DNA from: Agathobacter sp.
GTDB lineage: Bacteria > Bacillota > Clostridia > Lachnospirales > Lachnospiraceae
Assembly: GCA_022769125.1 (NCBI GenBank)
Contig: JALEKN010000035.1
Coordinates: 1 to 64,000 of the forward strand
Direction of reading: 5' to 3'
DNA length: 64,000 bases
Position 1 is the stretch's first letter, and each line of letters starts with the position of its first letter. The position numbers and the translations under genes were made by a program. The notes beneath the pieces are model-generated. The model made no database searches and was not told the DNA's origin. It saw only the letters and a list, made by a program, of their open reading frames with translations. Below are positions 46,318 to 55,133 of the stretch, piece after piece.

Positions 46318-47424
46318 ATGCTGGATGATTTTGCACTTGAAGAACTAATTGAACCGCTTCAGACATGGTTTGCCGGGAATGCACGCGTGCTTCCGTGGAG
46401 GGAGAATCCGAACCCTTATTATGTCTGGATTTCTGAGATTATGCTGCAGCAGACCCGGGTTGAGGCGGTCAAACCGTATTTCGAACGTTTTATCGCAGAA
46501 CTGCCGGATGTAAAAGCACTTGCTGCATGTCCGGAGGATAAGCTGCTGAAGCTTTGGGAGGGGCTAGGTTATTACAACAGAGTCCGTAATTTAAATATTG
46601 CGGCAAAGCAGATTGTCACAGAATATGACTGTGTTATGCCGGATAGGTATGAAGAACTTCTCAAACTCAAGGGGATCGGGCATTATACGGCAGGAGCGAT
46701 TGCATCTATTGCTTTCGGACAGCCGGTGCCTGCAGTAGACGGAAATGTTCTGCGCGTCATTTCGCGTGTGACGGCAGATGATTCTGATATTATGAAGCAA
46801 TCTGTCCGCAGCCACATGGAGGAATGCCTGCGGGAACTGATGGGGACATATGCAGAACAGGGGGTGCTGAAACCATCGGTATTTAATCAGGCTCTGATGG
46901 AGCTGGGGGCGATGGTCTGTCTGCCCAATGGGCAGCCACATTGCAAAGAATGTCCATGGCAGACGCTCTGCATTGCCCGCAGGGAAAACCGGATTGCAGA
47001 ACTTCCTGTCAAGACAAAGGCGAAAGAACGCCGCATAGAGCACCGAACCGTATTTGTAATCCGGGACGGAGAGCGTGTGATTCTTGGAAAACGTCCGAAA
47101 AAAGGACTTCTTGCCGGATTATATGAATTCCCTAATGTTGTTGGAAATCTGAGTCAAAAGGAAGCACTTGGTTATTTAAAAAAACAGGGATATTCTCCAA
47201 TCCGCATTCTGCCGCTTCCAGAGGCAAAACATATTTTTTCCCATGTGGAGTGGCACATGATCGGATATCTTGTGACGGTTTCTGAGCTTGATGCGGCAGA
47301 AGTGCCGGATGAGGTAAAAAAGCAGCAGTTTATGGTGGAGGTCGAAGATGCGGTAAACAACTATGCAATCCCGACCGCCTTTTCCCGGTATGCGGCATAT
47401 ATGAATATTCCACTTGGAAAATAG
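46318..47424 (+). CDS. mutY: A/G-specific adenine DNA glycosylase
   Basis: A 368-residue base-excision enzyme with catalytic E40 (ISEIMLQQTRVE), the helix-hairpin-helix LLKLKGIGHYTAGAIA and D141 in PAVDGNVLRV. The iron-sulfur cysteines are C201, C209, C212 and C218, with seven residues between the first two. A C-terminal NUDIX-like domain (KGLLAGLYEFPNV) recognises 8-oxoguanine. It removes adenine mispaired with 8-oxoG. It follows the amylase gene by 12 bases and ends at a strong terminator. Confidence 0.95.
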   Translation: MLDDFALEELIEPLQTWFAGNARVLPWRENPNPYYVWISEIMLQQTRVEAVKPYFERFIAELPDVKALAACPEDKLLKLWEGLGYYNRVRNLNIAAKQIVTEYDCVMPDRYEELLKLKGIGHYTAGAIASIAFGQPVPAVDGNVLRVISRVTADDSDIMKQSVRSHMEECLRELMGTYAEQGVLKPSVFNQALMELGAMVCLPNGQPHCKECPWQTLCIARRENRIAELPVKTKAKERRIEHRTVFVIRDGERVILGKRPKKGLLAGLYEFPNVVGNLSQKEALGYLKKQGYSPIRILPLPEAKHIFSHVEWHMIGYLVTVSELDAAEVPDEVKKQQFMVEVEDAVNNYAIPTAFSRYAAYMNIPLGK

Positions 47425-47443
47425 AAAATGGATATCATAACGC

Positions 47444-47477
47444 AAAATAGCTGAGGCAGTAAGCCTCAGCTATTTTT
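47444..47477 (+). terminator. Bidirectional terminator between mutY and the GH94 gene
   Basis: AAAATAGCTGAGGC and GCCTCAGCTATTTT pair perfectly around AGTAA, with A and T runs on each side, so it can serve both converging genes. Confidence 0.92.
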
Positions 47478-47502
47478 ATGGAGAAAACGATGAAGAATTG
47501 AT

Positions 47503-49956
47503 TTAACCCATGATGGCTTCAACGGTTACTTCAGAACCGGATACCATCTTAACCGGAATGACGTTGCCTTCAACAGGCGTGCCATTGACGGTAAGGGACT
47601 TGATGCCTTTTTCTACATGATCAGGATTCTTGACGGTGATGTGGTATGTCACACCGCGGAAGTCTCGCTTTGCCTCGAAACCATCTAATGTAGAAGGAAT
47701 ACAAGGATCTACTGCAAGACCATCATAATCCGGACGGATTCCGAGAATATACTGTGATACATCAAGGAAGGTCCATGCAGCAGTTCCTGTCAGCCAGCTG
47801 TTCTTGGCTTCACCGAAGTTCGGTGCATCTTTTCCGGCAATCATCTGTGAGTATACATATGGCTCGGTGCGGTGAATCTCGCTGATGTCCTCAATATATG
47901 CCGGACATGTGCGGGTATATACCTGCCAAGCACGGTTACCACGACCAATGACGGTTTCTGCAATGGAAATCCATGGATTGTTATGGCAGAAGATTCCGGC
48001 ATTCTCTTTATATCCTGGTGGATAAGAAGAAATCTCACCAAGTTCAACGTGATATCTATGGTATGGCGGCTGGAGAAGTACGATGCCGTATTTGGTATCC
48101 AGATACTTCTCAACGGACTGCATGGACTTTAAGCAGTAGCCTTCGTCTTTACCAATCTCTGCCATTACGCAGAAGCCCTGTGGCTCAATAAAGATTTTGC
48201 CGTCTTCGCATTCCTTGGAACCAATCTTGTTCTTGTAATGATCGTATGCGCGGAGGAACCATTCGCCGTCCCATCCTGCATCCATAACGGTGGCACTCAT
48301 CTTGTCAATTTCTTTCTGCGCCTGTGCTGCCTCCTCGTCTAATCCGCGATGCTTGCAAATCTCAACGTAATCTTTGCCGTATTTTACGAACATTCCGGCA
48401 ATGAAAACAGATTCAGCATTTGGTCCTTCGGATGGACCGAAGGTCTGGAAAGATTCACCCGGCTCCTCGGAGAAACAGTTTAAGTTCAGGCAGTCATTCC
48501 AATCGGCACGTCCAATCTGTGGAAGACCGTGAGGACCGATGTGGTTGACGGTGTAATTGAAGGAGCGGCGTAAGTGCTCCATAAAATCAGTTGCTTTGGA
48601 CTCATCATTATCATATGGTGTGATCTCATCGAGAATGCTGTAATCGCCGGTTTCTTTTATGTAGGCAGCGGTTCCGGCAATCAGCCACAACGGATCATCA
48701 TTGAAACCGCTTCCGATGTCAGCGTTGCCCTTCTTGGTCAGAGGCTGATACTGATGATAAGCGGATCCATCCTCAAACTGTGTGGATGCAATGTCAAGAA
48801 TTCTCTGTCTTGCACGGTCCGGAATCAGGTGAACAAAGCCGAGCAGATCCTGGCAGGAATCTCTAAATCCCATACCACGACCGATTCCGGATTCAAAATA
48901 GGAAGCGGAGCGGCTCATGTTAAAGGTTACCATACACTGGTACTGGTGCCATACATTGACCATACGGTCGAGCTTCTCTTCGGAAGACTTGACGGTAAAG
49001 TGGGAGAGAAGGCCATCCCAATAATCCTTTAATGCTGCGAGTGCGGCATCTGCCTTCTCGGTAGTGTTGTAGCGCTCAAGCATTGCATCGGCAGGCGCAC
49101 GGTTGATTACGCCTTCCTCCGGACGGCCGATCCATTTCTCGGCAACCGGATTCTCAACATAGCCAAGAACAAATACGAATGTCTTGCTCTCGCCCGGTGC
49201 AAGTGATACGCAAAGCTGATGGGAACCAACAGGAGCCCAGCCGCTGGCAACGGAATTCTTGGAAGTTCCGGTTACGACAACTTCAGGAGCGCTATTCTCA
49301 CCATAAGCACCAAGGAAAGAATCTCTGTCTGTGTCAAATCCGGCAACCGGAGCATTGACAGCATAGACAGCGTAATGGTTGCGGCGCTCGCGGTACTCTG
49401 TCTTGTGGAAGAGCTGTGAGCCGTCTGCATGGATCTCTACTTCGCCGGTAGAGAAGTTACGCTGGAAGTTGGTCATATCGTCCATTGCGTTCCACAGACA
49501 GAATTCCACATAGGAAAATACCTGAAATTCCTTTGGGGCATCAGAGTTATTTGTCAGGGTAAGCTTGTTGATCTCACAGGTGTCACCCATCGGGACGAAA
49601 TCAGTCAGCTGCGCGGTCAGACCATTCTTGCTGCCAGTAAACTGGGAGTATCCCATACCGTGACGGCACTCGTAGGAATCAAGCTCTGTCTTGGTTGGCA
49701 TCCAGCCCGGATTCCAGATGGTGTTTCCTTCTTTAATATAGTAGTAATGACCGTTGCTATCGTAAGGTACATTGTTGTAACGATAACGGGTCAGGCGGAG
49801 AAGCTTCGCATCCTTATAGAAGCTGTATCCACCACAGGTGTTTGAAACCAGGGAAAAGAAATCCTCGCATCCGAGATAATTGATCCATGGAAGCGGAGTC
49901 TTTGGGGATGTGATGACGTATTCCTTATTGGCGTCATCAAAAAATCCAAATTTCAT
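47503..49956 (-). CDS. GH94 cellobiose phosphorylase
   Basis: An 817-residue cytoplasmic enzyme matching GH94 cellobiose phosphorylases along its length, starting [21 protein letters not shown]. The catalytic region is [11 protein letters not shown] with the general acid D488 in [15 protein letters not shown] precedes it, and [14 protein letters not shown] and [18 protein letters not shown] follow. It phosphorolyses cellobiose to Glc-1-P and glucose, saving ATP. No signal peptide. AGGAGGG lies just before the ATG. It is divergent from a LacI regulator, with matching operators between, and the LacI-side operon encodes a sugar importer, which together support cellobiose use. Related cellodextrin or laminaribiose phosphorylases share the fold. 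Confidence 0.93.
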   Translation of the reverse strand: MKFGFFDDANKEYVITSPKTPLPWINYLGCEDFFSLVSNTCGGYSFYKDAKLLRLTRYRYNNVPYDSNGHYYYIKEGNTIWNPGWMPTKTELDSYECRHGMGYSQFTGSKNGLTAQLTDFVPMGDTCEINKLTLTNNSDAPKEFQVFSYVEFCLWNAMDDMTNFQRNFSTGEVEIHADGSQLFHKTEYRERRNHYAVYAVNAPVAGFDTDRDSFLGAYGENSAPEVVVTGTSKNSVASGWAPVGSHQLCVSLAPGESKTFVFVLGYVENPVAEKWIGRPEEGVINRAPADAMLERYNTTEKADAALAALKDYWDGLLSHFTVKSSEEKLDRMVNVWHQYQCMVTFNMSRSASYFESGIGRGMGFRDSCQDLLGFVHLIPDRARQRILDIASTQFEDGSAYHQYQPLTKKGNADIGSGFNDDPLWLIAGTAAYIKETGDYSILDEITPYDNDESKATDFMEHLRRSFNYTVNHIGPHGLPQIGRADWNDCLNLNCFSEEPGESFQTFGPSEGPNAESVFIAGMFVKYGKDYVEICKHRGLDEEAAQAQKEIDKMSATVMDAGWDGEWFLRAYDHYKNKIGSKECEDGKIFIEPQGFCVMAEIGKDEGYCLKSMQSVEKYLDTKYGIVLLQPPYHRYHVELGEISSYPPGYKENAGIFCHNNPWISIAETVIGRGNRAWQVYTRTCPAYIEDISEIHRTEPYVYSQMIAGKDAPNFGEAKNSWLTGTAAWTFLDVSQYILGIRPDYDGLAVDPCIPSTLDGFEAKRDFRGVTYHITVKNPDHVEKGIKSLTVNGTPVEGNVIPVKMVSGSEVTVEAIMG

Positions 49957-49991
49957 GTTTAGGCCCTCCTAAATTATTTTAGATACACGTC

Positions 49992-50005
49992 CGAAAACGT
50001 TTAAG
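49992..50005. promoter_or_regulatory. LacI-type operator O1
   Basis: CGAAAACGTTTAAG, a half-palindromic LacI/GalR-family site, lying just downstream of the predicted GH94 transcription start, where bound repressor would block elongation. Confidence 0.65.
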
Positions 50006-50024
50006 TAACTTTATCTTGACTATA

Positions 50025-50053
50025 AGTATATCTGCGAAAAGCAAAAAAAGCAA
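50025..50053 (-). promoter_or_regulatory. Promoter of the GH94 gene
   Basis: On the minus strand, TTGCTT (50053-50048), 17 bases, TATACT (50030-50025). Confidence 0.65.
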
Positions 50054-50054
50054 G

Positions 50055-50068
50055 CGAAAACGTTGAAA
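50055..50068. promoter_or_regulatory. LacI-type operator O2
   Basis: CGAAAACGTTGAAA, one base from the -35 box of the GH94 promoter, so repressor bound here would hinder polymerase. Confidence 0.65.
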
Positions 50069-50113
50069 ATAGGCGCTTTTGGCATATTGTACAAAAATGG
50101 AAAATGTTTTTGG

Positions 50114-50127
50114 ATAAAACGATTAAG
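50114..50127. promoter_or_regulatory. LacI-type operator O3 (weaker)
   Basis: ATAAAACGATTAAG shares AAAACGATTAAG with O5. It lies midway between the divergent promoters and could support looping. Confidence 0.45.
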
Positions 50128-50149
50128 TACGAAAAATTACGGAAAATTA

Positions 50150-50163
50150 CGAAAACGTTTTAG
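50150..50163. promoter_or_regulatory. LacI-type operator O4
   Basis: CGAAAACGTTTTAG, next to the related A-rich repeats TACGAAAAATTACG and TACGGAAAATTACG at 50128-50150. Confidence 0.55.
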
Positions 50164-50241
50164 CGTACGAAAAATCTAGAGGAAAATTGCACAAAAATGC
50201 ATATGCGAATATATGAAATTAGACGAAATGACGAAAAAACC

Positions 50242-50270
50242 TTGAAAAATGTTTCGGAAAGGAGTATTGT
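50242..50270 (+). promoter_or_regulatory. Promoter of the LacI regulator gene
   Basis: TTGAAA (50242-50247), 17 bases, TATTGT (50265-50270). Operator O5 covers the expected start site near 50277, indicating autorepression. Confidence 0.6.
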
Positions 50271-50277
50271 AATCTCA

Positions 50278-50291
50278 CGAAAACGATTAAG
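50278..50291. promoter_or_regulatory. LacI-type operator O5
   Basis: CGAAAACGATTAAG, overlapping the predicted lacI transcription start. Confidence 0.65.
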
Positions 50292-50326
50292 CAATCGGTT
50301 CGGAACGCATATGTGAGGGAAAGGTT

Positions 50327-51337
50327 ATGGTCTCTTTAAAAGATATCGCAGCTGCCTGTGAGGTATCGACAGCGACAGTCAGCAAGGCGTTACGTGATCA
50401 AAATGACATAAGTGAAGAGACAAGGGAGCGCATCAAACAGATGGCTGACCGGATGGGGTATTTCCCAAATGCGGCAGCGAGAGCACTTAAGACGAACGAG
50501 TCAAAGAACCTCGGTGTCCTATATGAAGAGGATGCGGGTAAGGGCCTTACCCATGAATATTTCTCAGGAGTCCTTCAAGGCTTCAAGATGCAGGCAGAGG
50601 AATTGGGATATGACATTACCTTTATTAATACGCATCGCGGCAAACAGGGAATGTCTTATCTGGAACATTGCAGGTACCGGAATTTCGCAGGAGTAGTTAT
50701 TGTATGTGCTACTTATTCGGATCCGGAAGTACTCGAACTGCTAAACAGCGATTTTCCGACGGTGACAATCGATTTCGTACACCACAACTGCACAGCTGTT
50801 ATTTCCAATAATGTGCAGGGAATGCGGGAACTGATCGAATACATTATGGATATGGGCCATAAGAGAATTGCTTACATCCACGGACAGAATTATTCGGCAG
50901 TGACAAAGGAACGCGTTGCTGCTTTCTATCAGGTGATGGAAGAACATAATCTGACAGTCAATGATTCCTATATTAAAGAAGGGCTTTACCTCGAACCGGA
51001 GGTGGCAGAGCAGAGAACAAAGGAACTTCTGCAATTGCCAAAGCCGCCAAGCTGTATCATTTATCCGGATGACACAGCATTGATAGGCGGACTGAATGCC
51101 ATACGGGAGATGGAACTTCGCATTCCGGATGATATTTCGGTGGCGGGATATGATGGGACACAGTATTCCCAGATGCTATATCCAAAGGTCACAACAATCC
51201 AACAGGATACAAGTCGGATCGGCAAAGAAGCAGCAAGCCGTCTGATCAGTATTATAGAAAAACCTAAGACAGCACTTATGGAACGGGTGATTGTCGAGGG
51301 AATCCTGATCAAGGGTCAATCCGTTGGCAGGATATAA
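50327..51337 (+). CDS. LacI/GalR family transcriptional regulator
   Basis: A 336-residue regulator. Residues 3-55 are the LacI helix-turn-helix and hinge (SLKDIAAACEVSTATVSKALRDQNDISEETRERIKQMADRMGY). The remainder is a periplasmic-binding-like effector domain (ISVAGYDGTQYSQMLYPKVTTIQQD). It would bind the five CGAAAACG-type sites in the region before it and release them on binding a sugar, probably cellobiose or a derivative. The divergent GH94 gene and downstream importer are the likely regulon. AGGGAAAGG precedes the ATG. No promoter of its own was found for the importer 76 bases downstream, so the two may be co-transcribed. Confidence 0.92.
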   Translation: MVSLKDIAAACEVSTATVSKALRDQNDISEETRERIKQMADRMGYFPNAAARALKTNESKNLGVLYEEDAGKGLTHEYFSGVLQGFKMQAEELGYDITFINTHRGKQGMSYLEHCRYRNFAGVVIVCATYSDPEVLELLNSDFPTVTIDFVHHNCTAVISNNVQGMRELIEYIMDMGHKRIAYIHGQNYSAVTKERVAAFYQVMEEHNLTVNDSYIKEGLYLEPEVAEQRTKELLQLPKPPSCIIYPDDTALIGGLNAIREMELRIPDDISVAGYDGTQYSQMLYPKVTTIQQDTSRIGKEAASRLISIIEKPKTALMERVIVEGILIKGQSVGRI

Positions 51338-51413
51338 GTAACCTGGCTCCCCGGGTAACCGGAGAACCAAATCTTAAAAAAGCCGAGAGGCAAAATAAGG
51401 AGGAGGATTTTCA

Positions 51414-52874
51414 ATGAAAAAGAAAATCGTAAGCACATTATTGTGCGCAGCAATGGCAGCTACAATGTTAGCTGGATGTGGTAGCAATGGAGATGCTGGT
51501 ACCGATGCAGGAACAGATGCAAACACCAGCACAGATGCTGGTACCGATGCAGGAACAGATGCCGGCACAGATGCAGGAACAGACGCTGGTTCTGATGCTG
51601 ATGCAGGAAGCGATGTTTCATATGCAGGAAATATCTCTATTATGCACTTCTCAACTTCAGAAGAGTCTGAGGGAAATGGTGGATCTGATGGATTCAGAAC
51701 ATGCCTTGCTAAGTGGCAGGAAGAGAATCCGAACATTACTCTTGATGAGACCGTTCTTGCAAACGGCGACTACAAGACCCAGATCGCTACACTTGCAGCA
51801 GCAGATGATCTCCCGGATGTATTCCTTCTTCAGGGTATGAACACCATTAGCTGGGCAGCTCAGGGACTTGTTTATGATCTGACAGACTCTATTACGTCTT
51901 CACCATACGCTGATCTGTATAACATGGACTACTTAGTACCATTTACAGCAGATGGCAAGTATTATGCTTATCCTGCATTGACAGGTGGTACATGTACCGT
52001 TGTTGTTTATGACCAGTCTATGTGGCAGGCAGCTGGATATGATTCATTCCCAACTACTTGGGCAGATGTTGAAGCAGCAGATGCTTACTTCAATGATCAG
52101 GGTATCGATACATTAGCATTTGGTAACCAGGGACAGTGGAACCTGAACTCTTGCTTCGTATCCTGCTTAGGATATCAGTACACCGGAACCGAATGGTTCT
52201 CTAACATCATCGCTGGTAACGGAGAGGCAGCTTTCACAGATCCTGAGTTCGTTGCAGCTTTGACTGAGACACAGCGTCTGTTCCATGACACTGACCTGTT
52301 CAACAAGGATTTCAACGCATTGACCAACGAAGATGCACGTGAGCGTTACATCTCTGGTGACTGCGCAGCTTATATCTGTGGTAACTGGGATGTTTCTTAC
52401 ATCCAGGCTACTTTGAAGGATTCTGATCCGGATAAGTACAACAACACCAAGTTTGCTGTACTTCCACAGGCTGCAGATGCAACAAAGTATGAGAAGTTCC
52501 AGAATATCGGTCTTGGATATGGTGTAGCTATCAGCTCTAAGGTTGCTGATGATCCAGAGAAGCTTGCTGCTTGTATCGATCTTGCACAGTACTTAACCGG
52601 TACCGAGTTCTCTAACTACGTTGGTGAGAACTATGCACTTGGCGGATTCTGCGGATCTAGCTTCGATCTTTCTAAGTTCGATCAGTTTACACAGGATTTC
52701 TACAACTACTCTTATGTTGACAATAAGGGATGTGAAATCTACGACTCTTATGTAGATGGTTCTGTATGGTCTGTATTAAATACAGAGATGCAGGAGATGG
52801 TAAATGGTGATAAGGATCCTGCTACCGTAGCTGCTGATACTCAGGCTGCTTACGAGGCATATCTTGCACAGTAA
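51414..52874 (+). CDS. Sugar ABC transporter substrate-binding lipoprotein
   Basis: A 486-residue lipoprotein: signal peptide with lipobox LAGC (Cys22), then about 40 residues of Asp-Ala-Gly-Thr repeats forming a flexible tether. The mature family 1-type solute-binding fold follows ([36 protein letters not shown], then aromatic residues likely to stack on sugar rings). It would capture oligosaccharides, probably cello-oligosaccharides, for the two permeases downstream. GGAGGAGG lies upstream. Codon choice changes to T-ending forms, as in highly expressed genes. Hairpins separate it from the permease genes. Confidence 0.92.
   Translation: MKKKIVSTLLCAAMAATMLAGCGSNGDAGTDAGTDANTSTDAGTDAGTDAGTDAGTDAGSDADAGSDVSYAGNISIMHFSTSEESEGNGGSDGFRTCLAKWQEENPNITLDETVLANGDYKTQIATLAAADDLPDVFLLQGMNTISWAAQGLVYDLTDSITSSPYADLYNMDYLVPFTADGKYYAYPALTGGTCTVVVYDQSMWQAAGYDSFPTTWADVEAADAYFNDQGIDTLAFGNQGQWNLNSCFVSCLGYQYTGTEWFSNIIAGNGEAAFTDPEFVAALTETQRLFHDTDLFNKDFNALTNEDARERYISGDCAAYICGNWDVSYIQATLKDSDPDKYNNTKFAVLPQAADATKYEKFQNIGLGYGVAISSKVADDPEKLAACIDLAQYLTGTEFSNYVGENYALGGFCGSSFDLSKFDQFTQDFYNYSYVDNKGCEIYDSYVDGSVWSVLNTEMQEMVNGDKDPATVAADTQAAYEAYLAQ
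51492..51614 (+). repeat. In-frame Asp-Ala-Gly-Thr repeat tract in the binding protein
   Basis: Roughly nine copies of a 12-base unit (GATGCAGGAACA / GATGCTGGTACC variants) encode DAGT, drifting to [10 protein letters not shown] and [11 protein letters not shown]. Alternating synonymous units suggest expansion in pairs. It encodes the linker between the lipid anchor and the binding domain. Confidence 0.85.
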
Positions 52875-52895
52875 TTTTACTTAAAAGAATATATA

Positions 52896-52920
52896 CCGTC
52901 CGGACAATATGTCCGGACGG
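52896..52920 (+). other. Intercistronic stem-loop after the binding-protein gene
   Basis: CCGTCCGGACA and TGTCCGGACGG pair perfectly around a 3-base loop, without a T run. Such hairpins often protect the abundant binding-protein transcript from 3' decay. Confidence 0.7.
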
Positions 52921-52928
52921 TTATATAA

Positions 52929-52961
52929 AACGAAGCAAAGCGTTGGCTTCGTTATTTTTTT
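52929..52961 (+). terminator. Terminator (probably partial) between binding protein and permeases
   Basis: AACGAAGC (52929-52936) pairs with GCTTCGTT (52946-52953), then ATTTTTTT. Since no promoter is evident before the permease genes, it likely allows read-through and lowers permease levels. Confidence 0.75.
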
Positions 52962-53010
52962 AAAAGCCTTTTTTACGGAATGATGTACAACTTGAACGGG
53001 AGGCAATGTT

Positions 53011-53991
53011 ATGCTGAAATCGATTAAACCAAAGAAATGGGTAATAGCTGCATATTTGTTTATACCGGTTGCACTTTACATATTTACAGTATTTGCACCA
53101 TTAGTAGCAGCTTTGTTTTACAGCTTTTTCGACTGGAAGGGTGGTCCTACCAAGACTTTCAGCGGAATAGCAAATTATATAGCGTTATTTCATGATGCAG
53201 AATTCTGGGCTTCCTTTAGACATAATATTTTTCTGGTAGTTGCTTGTATTATTGGACAGATTGGAATTGCGTTTATTATGGTTATGCTTGTCAATTCCAA
53301 GTTAGCAAAAGCGAAAGGTATCCATAGAACATTCGGATTTTTCCCAAGCACAATATCAGCAGTCTGCATTGGTTATATCTGGATGATGATCTATGATTAT
53401 AATAAAGGATTGTTGAACTGGTTCCTAGATGCAATTGGAAAAGGCGATGCAAAGAAAGTATGGTTGAATGAACCTGGCTTGATCATGCTTCTGGTTGCCA
53501 TTCCATTGATCTGGCAGTTCATTGGTTACTATATGGTAATTCTTTTATCAGCGGTATCTTCCATCAGCACAGAAGTGTTGGAGTCAGCTGAGATTGATGG
53601 CGCGACAGGCTTCCAGCGTGCCCGCTATATCGTATTGCCACTTGTAAAGAATACCATTTTGGTTTGTATCACATTATGTATCGCCGGAAACATGAAAGCA
53701 TTTGATAACATTTACGTTATGACAAAGGGTGGACCGGGATATTCTTCCATGGTTATGGCGATGTACGGATACAAAGTGTCATTTGAACAGTCCAACTTAG
53801 GATATGGTTCATGTATTTCCGTAGGAATCTTCGTATTGTCACTTGCAGTTATCGGTGGTTCACAGGCTCTCCTTAAGTACCTTACCACAGATAAGTATGA
53901 CAGAGATGAGCAGAAACGTCTGAACCAGATCGAGAAAGAGAGAAGACAGGCTGTTAAGGTGCGTAAGAAGGGGGGAGCTTTAAATGTCTAA
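53011..53991 (+). CDS. Sugar ABC transporter permease, MalF-like
   Basis: A 326-residue inner membrane protein with six helices. It has the EAA-loop sequence ESAEIDGATGFQRARYIVLPLV of binding-protein-dependent sugar permeases, which docks on the ATPase. The C-terminal 35 residues are basic and charged. It overlaps the next gene by 8 bases. Confidence 0.92.
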   Translation: MLKSIKPKKWVIAAYLFIPVALYIFTVFAPLVAALFYSFFDWKGGPTKTFSGIANYIALFHDAEFWASFRHNIFLVVACIIGQIGIAFIMVMLVNSKLAKAKGIHRTFGFFPSTISAVCIGYIWMMIYDYNKGLLNWFLDAIGKGDAKKVWLNEPGLIMLLVAIPLIWQFIGYYMVILLSAVSSISTEVLESAEIDGATGFQRARYIVLPLVKNTILVCITLCIAGNMKAFDNIYVMTKGGPGYSSMVMAMYGYKVSFEQSNLGYGSCISVGIFVLSLAVIGGSQALLKYLTTDKYDRDEQKRLNQIEKERRQAVKVRKKGGALNV

Positions 53992-54868
53992 AGATGTTGT
54001 GATGAAACCAGTTGAGAGCAAATCAACAGGTAAGACGATAAAGAAAGGCATCCTCGGAGTTATCATCAATGCTATTTTGATCATATTCTCTGCATCATGT
54101 ATTTTCCCATTGGTGTGGATGCTGTATTCTTCTCTGAAAGAAAAGAGAGTTTTCAACGCAGATATCATTGGATTGCCAACCAATCCAACCATAGAGAATT
54201 ACAGAAAGATCTTATCCAACAAGGATTTTAATATTCTGTCAACCATGTGGAACAGTCTTCGCACCACAGTTATCTCAGTTATTTTGATCGTTTTGATTGC
54301 ATTCATTGTTGGATACATTCTTGCAAGAATTGATTTTGCACTGAATAAACCATTATATGTTATGTTCCTGATGGGTATGTTGATTCCAATCCATTCTTTG
54401 ATGGTTCCAATCTACATTATCTTTTCAAAGACAAACTTATCAAACCATTGGTTTACATTGTTGTTCCCATACGTTGCATTCGCTCTGCCGATGTCGATAT
54501 TCCTCGTACAAGGATATGTAAAAGGCATACCGGTAGAATTGGAAGAGGCAGCTGCAATTGATGGCTCTTCTTTCTCAAAGACAATGTTTGGAATCATCTT
54601 ACCAGTTTGTAAGCCGATTTTGGTTACCGTAGCGATCATCAATGTATTTAGCTGCTGGAATGAATTCTCATTCGCATTGATCCTTTTGAAGGACAGATTA
54701 CTTTACACGGTTCCTCTTGGATTAAAGCAGTTTACCGGACAGTTCAATGCCGATTATCCGAAGATCATGGCTGCAATGCTGCTTACCATGTCCCCGGTTG
54801 TTGTATTCTACTTCGCATTTAGCAAGCAGATTATCAAGGGAATGGTTGCCGGTGCAGTAAAAGGTTAA
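53984..54868 (+). CDS. Sugar ABC transporter permease, MalG-like
   Basis: A 294-residue partner permease with six helices and the EAA loop ELEEAAAIDGSSFSKTMFGIILPVC. It forms the channel with the MalF-like protein. No ATPase gene follows; Firmicutes often share one MsmX/MsmK-type ATPase among several such importers, and I infer that here. A strong terminator follows at 54918. Confidence 0.92.
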   Translation: MSKDVVMKPVESKSTGKTIKKGILGVIINAILIIFSASCIFPLVWMLYSSLKEKRVFNADIIGLPTNPTIENYRKILSNKDFNILSTMWNSLRTTVISVILIVLIAFIVGYILARIDFALNKPLYVMFLMGMLIPIHSLMVPIYIIFSKTNLSNHWFTLLFPYVAFALPMSIFLVQGYVKGIPVELEEAAAIDGSSFSKTMFGIILPVCKPILVTVAIINVFSCWNEFSFALILLKDRLLYTVPLGLKQFTGQFNADYPKIMAAMLLTMSPVVVFYFAFSKQIIKGMVAGAVKG

Positions 54869-54917
54869 TAAAGTATTCTTCAAGATAATATTTCTTTTCA
54901 TTTTTCCTCAAACAGAC

Positions 54918-54948
54918 AAAAACCCTTCGCTTTTAGCGAAGGGTTTTT
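54918..54948 (+). terminator. Rho-independent terminator of the importer operon
   Basis: AAAAACCCTTCGC and GCGAAGGGTTTTT pair perfectly around TTTTA. Confidence 0.93.
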
Positions 54949-55133
54949 GCGTTAGAACAATCATGGCATGTCGTATGAAATATTCTGACCAAATCTTACA
55001 AAATTCGACATAAATGTCAAAAAAGAGCGAAAGATTTTCAGTATTTAAAGGCGAAAAATGTGGAATGGTTCATAAAAATATGATATAGTAAAAATCGAAT
55101 TTTATCTCTGTAGTTATAATTTGGAGGTCATTT

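Noticed and set aside
51492-51614. CRISPR-like or satellite array
   Set aside because: Repeats are 12 bases, contiguous and in frame in a binding-protein linker; no spacers.
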